The translations under genes were made by a program, and so were the position numbers. Shown here in pieces: positions 51,403 through 61,255 of a DNA stretch of 64,000 bases. The stretch is from Saururus chinensis (lineage: Eukaryota > Streptophyta > Magnoliopsida > Piperales > Saururaceae): NCBI GenBank assembly GCA_035235625.1, contig CP141150.1, forward strand, positions 4,030,001-4,094,000, given 5' to 3'. The stretch's first letter is position 1. Each line of letters opens with the position of its first letter. The notes under the pieces were generated by a model, which was given only the letters and a program-made list of their open reading frames with translations, was not told where the DNA came from and searched no databases.

Positions 51403-51565
51403 TTCTCTCTGTCCTATAATAATAGCTTTATTTTTTAAAATAATATTTTTTATTGAATGGAGATACCTACATCTAAGAGAATAGAAAATAAGCTCCTCAA
51501 ACTCTTTAGTTTGAAGTACCTGTCACTTAAATTGATCCCAATAGAGCTATTAATAAGGGACAAAT
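51403..51565. mobile_element. Stowaway-like MITE 3' of the NAC gene
   Basis: 'tctctctgtcctataataat', then 'agctttatt', at the left, and the inverted counterpart 'aatagagctattaataaggg', then 'acaaattt', ending at about 51565. The terminal sequence resembles the Stowaway end CTCCCTCCGTCC. The target TA is not clear. Confidence 0.55.
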
Positions 51566-51890
51566 TTAAATAGAACACAGATGAACCATTTTAAAGCTAC
51601 TTCCTTGTATACAGTCAACACCTTCCATAAAATGGATATTTCACATATTTGACAAATTAAAGCAGATAAATCTTACTGAACAGATTTGAGATATTACATT
51701 TACAAATATCATTTCATGCCTTTGCAGCCAACTACAAAGAAAACTACAGCCTTCCTGTATATGAATACATTTAGAGAAAATGACCTATAAAAAAAAATTA
51801 CAGAAAGAATGAGAATTATGTTGTACTTGATTATGATAAATGCAAATTGTTCCTGTTGTGTGATATAGTAATGTAAGGACGTTTTATAAC

Positions 51891-54800
51891 CTATCCACAA
51901 TTGAATAGCGTATTCCATTTTACAGTGGTCTTCCTAGAGTTGCTCTTGTAATGGCAATCATCTTCTAGTTCAGTCATGGCGATCAAGCCTATGTGATTTG
52001 TAGCTTGCCCAGGGCGAAGACGAGATGTCAGTAGAAGAGCAGATACAGTAAAAACACTGCTCATTGTCCCATTGAACAACCAAGATAGCCTGCTACTCGT
52101 GAACTTGTCTCTAGCAAAAGCCTTGAACCTGCCAAAAAAGGAACCACTTCCTCTATCCTTTGTGGACATTTTTAATCTGGGCAGCACCAAATCATTGACC
52201 TGGTTCAAATGGACACAAACTTTCCTGGGGGTTTCAATCGGATGAAAAAAGGTGTCAGCCAGCATACAACTTGAGACAAATAATCCATGATTAACCTCAA
52301 TTTTCTCATAGTTTGTCATAATTTGGCAAATTTCATCTGGGTCGTCGTTGATGAATCCGAGGGAGTAATCATTTGTTGGTAAGACCGAGGAACTGGCCTC
52401 ATTCCCTTGAGGTTCATTGAAGTTGTTGAAGCAGTCATGTTCATAGACTTTAACTGCAGTTTCAGTTCTAGCTTGGTCAATAAATGGAGGAAGAAAGTAC
52501 ATCGATAGACAAAAAGCAAAAAAGAGGAGAGATGATGGGGCACACCTTTAGGTGCTGAATGCCACTTCCTTTGAAAATTTGAGATGCTTTCCACTGCCAC
52601 AGTTTTGTGTTCTTCTGGTGAGTCCTGCCAGCCATGTATCAATTCAGTTTAAAATTCCATAAAAATTTCACTTCAGCTATCTAAAAGAAGAGAAAAAAAA
52701 AGGACATTAAACTACAAATTGATTAAGTAATGTCTAGAGAAAGAGAGATTAAAATATTTGGCTACTAGTTAATCTACCTCTTCTTGAAATTTGTCTGAAA
52801 ATTTCACTCCTCGTAGGTTCTCAACCATATTTTCTCCCCTGAACTCCTCCTCCAATTCGGTTATCTCAATAAACCTTGTTTCATCCTTGTGTTCATTAAT
52901 CAATGGTGCAAAATCATGAGTAGAAGACTGTCTGTTTCCTGCCCAGATGTTGTTATAATTGGATTGACCAGCTAGTTCATGAGAAGCAGAAGCCACTGAG
53001 AGAATTTCTTGCAAAATGTCCCCTTCGTTCTCATCTCCTCCGAGTGCAATTTTGCTGCAGTCCGGGAAATCAAAGTTAGGGAAGTCTTCTATTTCCAGTG
53101 GGGGCAGAGACAACCGATTCTGCAACCGGGCACACTCCAGTGCAATGTCTACCTGTGAAGATCAAATTAAAAAAAATAATTAAAATTTCAGTATCTTCGA
53201 TTATAACTTATTAGTGCTGAAACACTTTTAATTATTTTTCACAACAGTCAAATTTGCTAGATAACTGTTGTTTCCCAAAACAATTACTTCATATTTCAAC
53301 AAAACTGTCTGAAATGCTACTTTGTGAGATGCAATAATATTACTTTAGATGGGGGATAGGCAAAGCTTCCATTGTTTGGCAATACTGGTCCTGTGAAGCC
53401 TACTGTATCTTCTGTTAGGTACTGCATCCATTTGCCATCTATGGGTGCACTGGTGTTGAAACAGGCGCCTTGAGCCACGTTTGATGCACTTCCTTCTTGT
53501 GAGAGAGGATAGCAGCTGCTCTCCAGATACTGTTCTCTTCCTTCATGAGAGGTGAACTGCATGGTAGATGATGAATGATCATTTGGTAACCACTGACAAC
53601 TTTCATCATATTGGGCACCACAGGCTTCTTCGATCTTTGGACCTGGTCCAGTCTTCTTAAACACTCGGCATAAGGCATAAGCATCCTACAAGTAACTATA
53701 GACAAATTAGTTACAACATAAACTCTAGGGAGGGCACCTAATTGTTGGAATATAAAATAAATAAATAAATAAATAAGATTTCCCTTTCTTAACCCCTCAA
53801 ACTTTTAGGAATACAATTATCTTACTATAATTAGGATTTAGTATTACCAACAACTAAATTACTGAAAAATAGTTGTGCTACTACTCCCTTCGTTCCACCA
53901 CGTTAATAGCTTCAATTGGATTTTCAAAATAAATTAAAACTAGTTCATTTTAAAAAACCAAATAGAGTTATTTATGTGGGACAAAGGGAGTATTACATTA
54001 CTAAATAACATAATAACATAATACTAAGGTGGGACAAAAGGACATAATAATTAAGCTAGCCTTCCTTTTGCATGAAAAACATGCATTCTTGTCTGATGAA
54101 AAATTGACAAAGAGCAAATTATTAATTAGCAGTCATTTGAAATTAATGAAAAAATACTGCAAGGAATGAGCATGAGATTGCACCTGTAAGCCCGTATTGG
54201 TTTCACATTCTTTCTCATCAAGCCGGTATTCATGCATGACCCAGTCCGTTCGTGTGCCATGTGGTGCCCGGCCTCTGTAGTAAACTAGGGTTTTCTTCGT
54301 GCCCACGTACCGCATCTGAGAACTCACTCGCCTGTCTTTTCCTGTGGCCTTCCAGTAGCCAGCTTGTGTTGCCCGGTTGGTCCTGGAACCATTTGGGTAT
54401 TTCCTATCTCTTGGACCGAAGAAGTACCACTCTAGATCTTTACTTGGCAAGAATGATTTCTCTGTAGAAACCCATTTCATTGTACCACAAATTTGCAATG
54501 ACAAAACTTGTTAATGACGACTGTGGAGAGGATAGTTCAAGGCAAATTGAAGGATTAGCTGTTATAAATTAATAAATTGCAATAAACACTGCTTTCAGCC
54601 TATGAACCTACCAACTTTGGATATGATATAAGGAATATTGTCCTGATTTTATGAACAATCAAAATCTAGAAAATCAAAGTGACATGCATAATGATTTGTG
54701 ATGCTTTTCGAATTGTTTGGAGGCTGTCAAACATCCTTTACTGGAGTTTTTGACTTGATTAATTAGTCTCTTATCTCCTTAGCATATCCTTTTCAAGTCT

Positions 54801-55749
54801 CACGCAAGATATTTACATCTCTTTAAAGAAAAGGTGCACATGTAACTCATGATCATGTCTGGGAAATCTCTTTTTCCAAGTAAAGCATAGATGTTGTAGA
54901 AGCTGCATGTTGGGTCATGATATGTACTTTTTTAGATCTTTGAGCAAATCATTTTAGACTGCAGAAAAGACAAGTGAGACAAAAAGAAATGTATCTTGTC
55001 GGCAAAGATAATCAAAGTTCACCAAAGAAGATTAGATGCGATTAGGGAGCTTTTTTGCCTTGCTACATGTCTGACCTCTAGAACCACTTTGGCTATGAAA
55101 AGTGCCAAAGAGATCAGCAAGAAATGTTGTATTATATCATGGCAATGTATATATATCAGCTAATAATACATTCATATATTTTAACTAACTTTTTCATGAA
55201 ATTTTGTCTTGCTCCAAAAAGAAACTTACATGAATTTTTTGTTATCATCGAGAGATCATCAAGTATGACAAATAAAATGTGTCTTGTAAGCAAAAGTCAC
55301 CAAGTTTGCCAAAGAAAACAGATGTGATAAGGGAGTTTTTTTATCTTGCTGCCATGTCTAACCTCTAAAACCACTTTGGCTATATATATGAAGAGTGGCA
55401 AAGAGAACAAGAAATGCTATATTAAATCATGGCAATATTATATACAGCTAACACCACTTTCAAAACCAAATTTTCATGAAATTTTGTACTGCCCCAGAAT
55501 GAAATTGAAATGAATTACTTCTAATAATTATCACCATAATGAATGATAGAAATGCCAAACTACAAGAGTAATTGGAAGATGGAAGTATTTACCCGGCAAG
55601 TCCCAGGGTTCACACTTGTAAAGATCAACTTCAGGTATAACTTCGAGCTCGATTTTACGCCCATTGATCTTCCTCTTGAGGTAGTAGGCCACCAGCTCCT
55701 CATCAGTTGGATGAAACCGAAATCCAGGAGGCAATGTCATTGGTGCCAT
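51891..55749 (-). CDS. NAC transcription factor, six exons, 597 aa (NAC028/045/086-like)
   Basis: Nuclear DNA-binding regulator. Exons (minus strand) are 55749-55593, 54461-54184, 53685-53344, 53152-52778, 52624-52546 and 52453-51891; all introns are GT..AG and the joins give 1794 nt with no internal stop. The NAC domain spans about residues 6-157: [20 protein letters not shown], then [28 protein letters not shown], then [46 protein letters not shown] and [11 protein letters not shown]. The long tail is acidic and holds '[20 protein letters not shown]', which I associate with the NAC028/NAC045/NAC086 group; those Arabidopsis genes include regulators of sieve-element differentiation. A mildly hydrophobic stretch near residues 550-570 is too weak to call a membrane anchor. 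The ATG at 55749 is the first in frame and matches the family start MAP. Intron 2 holds a MITE. Confidence 0.93.
53884..53990. mobile_element. Stowaway MITE in NAC intron 2 (107 bp)
   Basis: CTCCCTTCGTTCCACCACG at the left and 'gtgggacaaagggag' at the right form inverted ends. Both sides are flanked by TA (53882-53883 and 53991-53992), the Stowaway target. It sits within intron 2 of the NAC gene, well away from the splice sites. Confidence 0.88.
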
Positions 55750-56130
55750 TTCCTCCTCAAAAGCCTCCTCCTCACCAATAAGTAGCACTATTGGGCAACA
55801 AGCTAGAACCAGCTGGTCTAATCTTCAATCTACAAGAAAGAAACACCACTGTGCACTCCTCTCAAACCAATGCTCACAATCCTGCAACAACTGATCAAAC
55901 GCAACAACAAGGAAGATCAACTAAGAACAAGGCTAACAAATCATATCATGACATGAATTCTGATGAAAAGAGCTCTAGCTAGAGGTGGTTCAATTCAGAT
56001 AAACCATGACACAAAGAAGATGGACTAAATCAGAAGAGAGACCTTCAAAGGAAGGAGGAGGGAGGAATATGGTCTGAGAGGATGATGAAAAGAGAGGAAT
56101 GGAGTTGATGTTTGCTGGGGTTATAAAGGG
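55750..56130 (-). promoter_or_regulatory. NAC gene leader with short upstream ORFs; TATA-like box
   Basis: On the minus strand a TATA-like CCCTTTATAA occurs at 56130-56121, about 375 bases before the start codon, followed by a CT-rich leader. If transcription starts just below it, the leader contains three tiny upstream ORFs: ATG plus four codons and TGA (56007-55990), ATG-TCA-TGA (55954-55946), and ATG-ATA-TGA (55949-55941). Such uORFs often lower translation of the main frame. Further upstream a G-box-type CACGTG lies at about 56537-56542. Confidence 0.45.
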
Positions 56131-56199
56131 AGAGAGGAGAAGACAAAAAGAAAGGGAGGGGCTGCTGCCACCCCTCCTTTCTCTTTTCCTTCCATGTAT

Positions 56200-58687
56200 A
56201 TTTTTATTTAATTATTTTTATATTATTAATCATTATTTTTATATATTTTTAAATAATTTTTATGTATCAGAATATTCTTCTTTATTTTCCTCATTACATG
56301 GAGAACGTGCATGATTCTTGTTATCGTTCACATTAAGCTCTAATTGGCATGCATACATGGCATTTGTCGTACGTGGCAGGACCTTATTGGCTAGTCTATA
56401 CTGAAAAAAGTGTGCCGACGTGGAGAAAAGCGCTTCTCGGGACGTCGGCGGCTTTGGTTTCACATTTCGAGCTGATGTTGGCTGGCGCGAGCCGCTGAAA
56501 GACTGCGGCTCGGCTGGTATGGGGCCTACTTTTAACACGTGCGGAGAAAAGCAACAGTGCGGAGGTGCTTTAGTGTGACTTGCGGCTGGCCCCACATCCT
56601 CTTTTGCCTTCCCGTCAATCCATCTTTAGGTGCTTTTCTCCTTTTCGAGTTCATTCTCCCCTCCTAGCTCAATTATTTATATTTTATTAAATAAAATTTT
56701 AAAACAATCAACTGATATTAGTCATTTTAATTTAATGATAATATAGGTCCATCTGAGGTATAAGGGAGTATCATGGAGTTGTGATTGTGATATATGTTGG
56801 TGTACATACTTGTGTGAAGAATATACATGTGTGTATATGTTGTAGAAATTGCCTACAATGTTGTACTCTTACAATGCATATACATTTGTATGTACAACAT
56901 GACGGATAGTCCCAACATCATAATAATGTGTACAATGCATGTGCATAAATGTGTGCAATGCATATGTACATAAGTGTGTGTACCAACAAATGTCGCAAGC
57001 ACAACTCCATGATGCTATGTGATAAAGCGGAGCTTCCTAGGTAGAGCTCTCGCATGTAAAAGGAGAGGTCCAATGTGCAAATCTGGGACCATGGCATCTT
57101 GAAGGGATGAGTTCTGGGCGATAAACCTTAAATTCCTAGAACCAAACTAGAAAGGGTAGGCCAACAAACCTCTTATTATGATGTGGATGTGTACGAGTAT
57201 GTTGGTTGTACGGTCCTCATTGCTCCCCGCCTGCCCCCTAAAATGCATAGGCAGTCAAACGTAGATATGATGGATGGTAATAACCCAACAAATATATTTA
57301 AGCTGCACACTAACATAGTGTACCAAATCGCACACCTAAAATTTTCTCGAGAGAATAGGGTTGAGACTAATACCAAATCCTTTGTTTATAATTAATGACC
57401 AATTAACAGTAGAACTAAAAAGGCTATTTGCCTGTATGTCTTCATTTTCTGTCAACAATAGCTGATCCAAGAATCAATGCGTACAACCGAAAGAGGATCT
57501 AGCCTCACCAACAAATCTCAAAGGTGTGCCGGCATGAAGGATTCCATGGGGACATTTCATGTGTTTGAAGCAACATTTGTTCACATGAATCTCAGTGGAA
57601 TGGCAAAGCAGGAGGAGAGAAGCTATCTTGTTATTTGTTAGTGGAAAAAGGGACCCAAATCAGGGCATTAGATTTGAATAAGAATGAGGCCGAAAAGGGT
57701 CTTGGGGACATGGATTCTTTGTTCAGAGGTATTCACATGCAAGAGAGATCATATGGAGTTTGGGATCTTCTTTTACCCGATTTAGGTAGCTGCAAGAAGC
57801 AGGGTGGGACCAAGGAGGAGGAATAAGAGGAAAGATTGTGGGCCCATCTCACTTTCCTCGGGTCCACCTACAACAGACGACTAAATCACAAGGGCCTCGT
57901 TAATATGATGCCCATTAGGTGTGCAGGGGTGGAAGAGGTGGGTCCCACATAATCCCTCCTTATTCATGTACCATGTTAGAGCATCTCCAACCATTTGGCG
58001 TTTACTGTGGATAAATTTTAGAATCCTTCTATTTTACAGGAAAAATGATGCATCTCACTTGGGACTTCAAATTTGAAGAATGCCTTTTGTTGTTTTGTTC
58101 TTTAATTTTAATTATCATCTCCCAGGGTTTTGGTCCTCCTTATTTGTATTTAATATCAATGGAACTTTATTTATTAGCAATTCGAAATATTAATTTGAGC
58201 TACTTGTGCATCTAAAAGGGCTCAATTTGACATCTTCGTTGGGAGTCTTAGAAACCATGTTTACCTAGACTCAAGACTAGCCAAACACATACTAGTCTTT
58301 CGCTGGACAGGAAGGGTCAAACCAGTTGGCAATAGGCACATTTTTGCGGGGTTCTAATTGCTTGGTCACAACATAAGTAGCTGGTCTTACGCTCGGTAAA
58401 AGCCGATGTTTCCTACTTTTATTAATATTCAAAGAGTTGACAGGGATAAGTGGGCTAAATCTTGGGTAAGTTAAGTAGAGTTTTGTAAGACCTAACCTGA
58501 TTCGACCTGATTCGACCTGACCTGACCTTAGATAGGAATAGAGTTCTTTATACCTAACCTGATTTGATTTTGGAACCAAATTTTATAGACCTGACTTGAT
58601 CCAAAATATAATTGAAAAACCTTGAGAACCCAAAAATCTATCTTGAGTTGAGTCAATTCTTATAATTAAAACTAAACGGACAATATA
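56200..58687. other. Intergenic DNA, no supported gene
   Basis: Positions 56380-56640 are GC-richer and may be NAC upstream regulatory DNA. Positions 56760-57000 carry alternating 'tgtgta' and 'tgcata' (Z-DNA-prone) sequence. Positions 58490-58535 have a short run of 'cctgattcga' and 'cctgacctga' units. Open frames of 60-110 codons here show no recognised domains. Confidence 0.5.
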
Positions 58688-59207
58688 TTAGATTTGATCA
58701 TGGAAGGCCATATCGATACGCATAAGAGTATCGATGACCATAGATATAGGTACGCACTGATGATATGCTTGGTATATACGGAAACGGGTATAAAACCTTT
58801 TATAAACATAAAAAAATATTATAACTAATAATATATAATTATAATACTTATTTTAGAGCATAATAAGACCATATAATATCGTATCAACCGATACAGATAT
58901 TCTAAAATTAATTTATTTAGAACCATATACTATTATGCTCTCCGTCCCATATTAATATTGGTCATTCTTTCCCATAATTAATGCTTTAAAATTAATTTAT
59001 TTTAAAAATAAATAATATGCTTAATATGAGTCTAAATTACATGTTTAAATAATATATATTTGTAGAGGATTATATGTAAAAAATAATAATTATGTAAATT
59101 GTTTGGACCTACCTGTATTGATCTCATATAATTTTAAAAATATTATTTTTAATATAACTAAAACTTAAACTTTTAAAGAAGTTAGGTTTGAATTGTATTT
59201 TTATTTT

Positions 59208-60562
59208 GGGAAAATTATTAAAATAATAATTAAAAAAAATATTTACCAAAATATACCACTTTGGGAAATATTTTCCAAAGTGGTGTTCGTTTTTGCCACG
59301 CTGGCGCCATCGTGGCTTTTTTTTATATTTTTTAAGTTAATTTTGTCATTTAGAATGACGAAATTGGCTTTAATACGATTTCGTCGTTCTAAACGACGAA
59401 ACCTTTAATTACTTGACCCGGTTTCGTCGTTCAGAACGACGAAATCAACTTAAGCTGATTTCGTCGTTCTGAACGACGAAACTACCACACTTATCTTATT
59501 TCGGGCTCGGTCACGGGAACAACATTGATTTCGTCGTTCTAAATGACGAAATCAAATTAAATTTTTTTAATTTTACTATTTAAAACTAATTTTATCACCT
59601 GTCCCTGTTCATTCATTCAAAACACAAAACACAAAATATAATAAATACAGAGGTTGATTATATGTTTACCAATCAACAGGAGGGTTTCTACATGATTTAC
59701 TATTATGCCCACTTTGTTTACACCTCCCGCATTTATATCCTCCTCTACCATCTCTTTCCATTGTTCTGCGGTCCATGGTATTCCTAATGCGAACAGACCA
59801 TAGGCGACCGAGTTGCCTTGTTGCTATCGGTGGGTATAACACAAACGGTATATCCCTCTCCCAATACTCCCGACCACGAGGAGAATAAAATTCTGCAGAG
59901 TACACATTTCTATAAGTAGAAGATGTGTAAAACAGTGATGCATTGATTGGCTCCCGCCGCTTTGCCCACACGGCTATAAGGTGCGAACAAGGATAACCAT
60001 AAACCTGAGGGATGTTGCATGTACAAGTATGCATCGCAACATTTACCATAACCTTGCGGGCACGAATTGATGTCACTCCGTACTGACTCCTGTTGATCCT
60101 ATTAACTATATACTATTATATTTTATGTTTTGTGTTTTGTGTTTTGAATGAATGAACAGGGACATGTGATAAAATTAGTTTTAAATAGTAAAATTAAAAA
60201 AATTTAATTTGATTTCGTCATTTCGAACGACGAAATTAGTGTTGTTCCCGCGATCGAGCCCGAAATAAGATAAGTGTGGTAGTTTCGTCGTTCAGAACGA
60301 TGAAATCAGCTTAAGTTGATTTCGTCGTTCTGGGTCAAGTAATTAAAGGTTTCATCGTTTAGAACGACGAAATCGTATTAAAGCCAATTTCATCGTTCTA
60401 AACGACGAAATCAACTTAAAAAATATAAAAAAAAAAGCCACGCTGGCGCCAGTTGCTTGGCCGGTGCCAACGTGGCAAAAACGAACACCACTTTGGGAAA
60501 TATTTCCCAAAGTGGTATATTTTAGTAAATATTTTTTTAATTATTATTTTAATAATTTTCTC
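59208..60562. mobile_element. Mutator-like element (MULE) with long TIRs, 1355 bp
   Basis: The left end GGGAAAATTATTAAAATAAT is the inverted match of the right end (one mismatch, GAG against GGG). The flanks are identical 9-bp duplications, TTTTATTTT (59199-59207 and 60563-60571), diagnostic of Mutator insertion. The inverted repeats extend inwards about 440 bp on each side (to about 59645 and from about 60112). Each arm carries about five copies of a 22-24 bp palindrome with core GTCGTTCTGAACGAC (near 59342, 59378, 59430, 59456, 59527; 60211, 60281, 60318, 60349, 60385). The two outer segments contain 'ccactttgggaaatatt' and 'gccacgctggcgcca'. Only a transposase end remains inside, so it is non-autonomous. 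Confidence 0.92.
59666..60110 (-). pseudogene. C-terminal fragment of a MULE transposase (SWIM + zinc knuckle)
   Basis: On the minus strand an open frame ending at 59666 contains RARKVMVNVAMHTCTCNIPQ, then YGYPCSHLIAVW, a SWIM zinc finger of CxC..CxH form. It continues with 'YSAEFYSPRGREYWERDIPF' and a CCHC zinc knuckle YKCGRCKQSGHNSKSC. This is the end of a MuDR-type transposase. The catalytic DDE domain and N-terminus are missing and no start codon fits the family. The upstream frame is open to about 60110, where the inverted repeat begins. The fragment is well preserved compared with other transposon debris in the window, which fits a young element. Confidence 0.88.
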
Positions 60563-60791
60563 TTTTATTTTTAAGAAAAAAAATTTAATTTTTTTTCAAA
60601 AAATAATAATTTATTTAATTAAAAATTAATTTTTTAATTAAAAAAATTAATTTTTTAGTATGGCCGATACGCATTGGAAAATGGTGTGGGGGGCGTATTG
60701 CCCTCCGTACCGTATTAGTATCGATCAATACGGATATGTATCAACCGATACGAATTTATATCGGTCTATACGTCCTTCCATGAGTCTAATC

Positions 60792-61255
60792 TATTTATAA
60801 AAAATTATAAAATTTTATATAAATTAAATATAATTTTATAAATTAATTAAAAACTTGAGTTTTGATACTTTTTACATAGAAAGCCCAACCCTACCTAGTA
60901 CATTCTCGGGTCAATTTCATCTAACTCAGGTTGGGTCTAGGTTTTTTAAGGCAGCCCTCGGCAACTCAGAGGAGTCACGTCGTACGACCAATCTCGAAGG
61001 GGACAAAAAAGAGTGCGTCAAGCCACATGTGGGCTCTCCGGCCTGCCTCTGCGCCAAAGGAGTCTTCCTATTTTGGGCTTAATGTAGGCCACTACGATAT
61101 GAGTCGGGCCCATGACGGAAATGGCTTCCGTGCCTCACCAGTCCAGCACAATCCAAGCCCAACGGGGACTGGGCTTCTTTCGTATACACACGAGTTTTTA
61201 GTTTTTACAGTTTCTCCAAGGTCGCTGCGGGTGGAGGCCTCGTCCGGAGTCGGCC
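60792..61255 (+). promoter_or_regulatory. Upstream region of the DHH-family gene
   Basis: AT-rich to about 60850, then more balanced composition towards the start codon at 61256. No clear TATA box was identified. A 218-codon frame (60931-61587) overlaps exon 1 in another frame and is a shadow. Confidence 0.35.

Larger units (their letters stand above)
58688..60791. mobile_element. Older inverted-repeat element interrupted by a MULE
   Basis: 'ttagatttgatcatggaagg' at 58689, followed by 'atatcgatacg' repeats, matches the reverse complement of the right side, 'ccttccatgagtctaa' ending at 60791, also next to 'cgatacg' and 'gatatcgg'-like repeats. Both sides are rich in 'gtatcg' and 'cgatac' motifs. 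The inner MULE (59208-60562) lies between them, and a Stowaway-like end ('ctctccgtcccatattaata', 58939) lies in the left arm. Class and exact ends are uncertain. Confidence 0.45.

Noticed and set aside
52000-52100. C-terminal transmembrane anchor of the NAC protein (NTL type)
   Set aside because: The hydrophobic stretch is short and interrupted by Ser, Thr, Asn and Arg; a predictor could settle it.
55594-55788. Start of the NAC protein at 55788 with 13 extra residues
   Set aside because: That position is GTG, not ATG. The first ATG in frame is 55749, which also gives the family-typical MAP start.
57000-57110. Possible tRNA-like sequence ('gcggagcttcctaggtagag')
   Set aside because: No anticodon arm or T-loop with a matching stem could be drawn.
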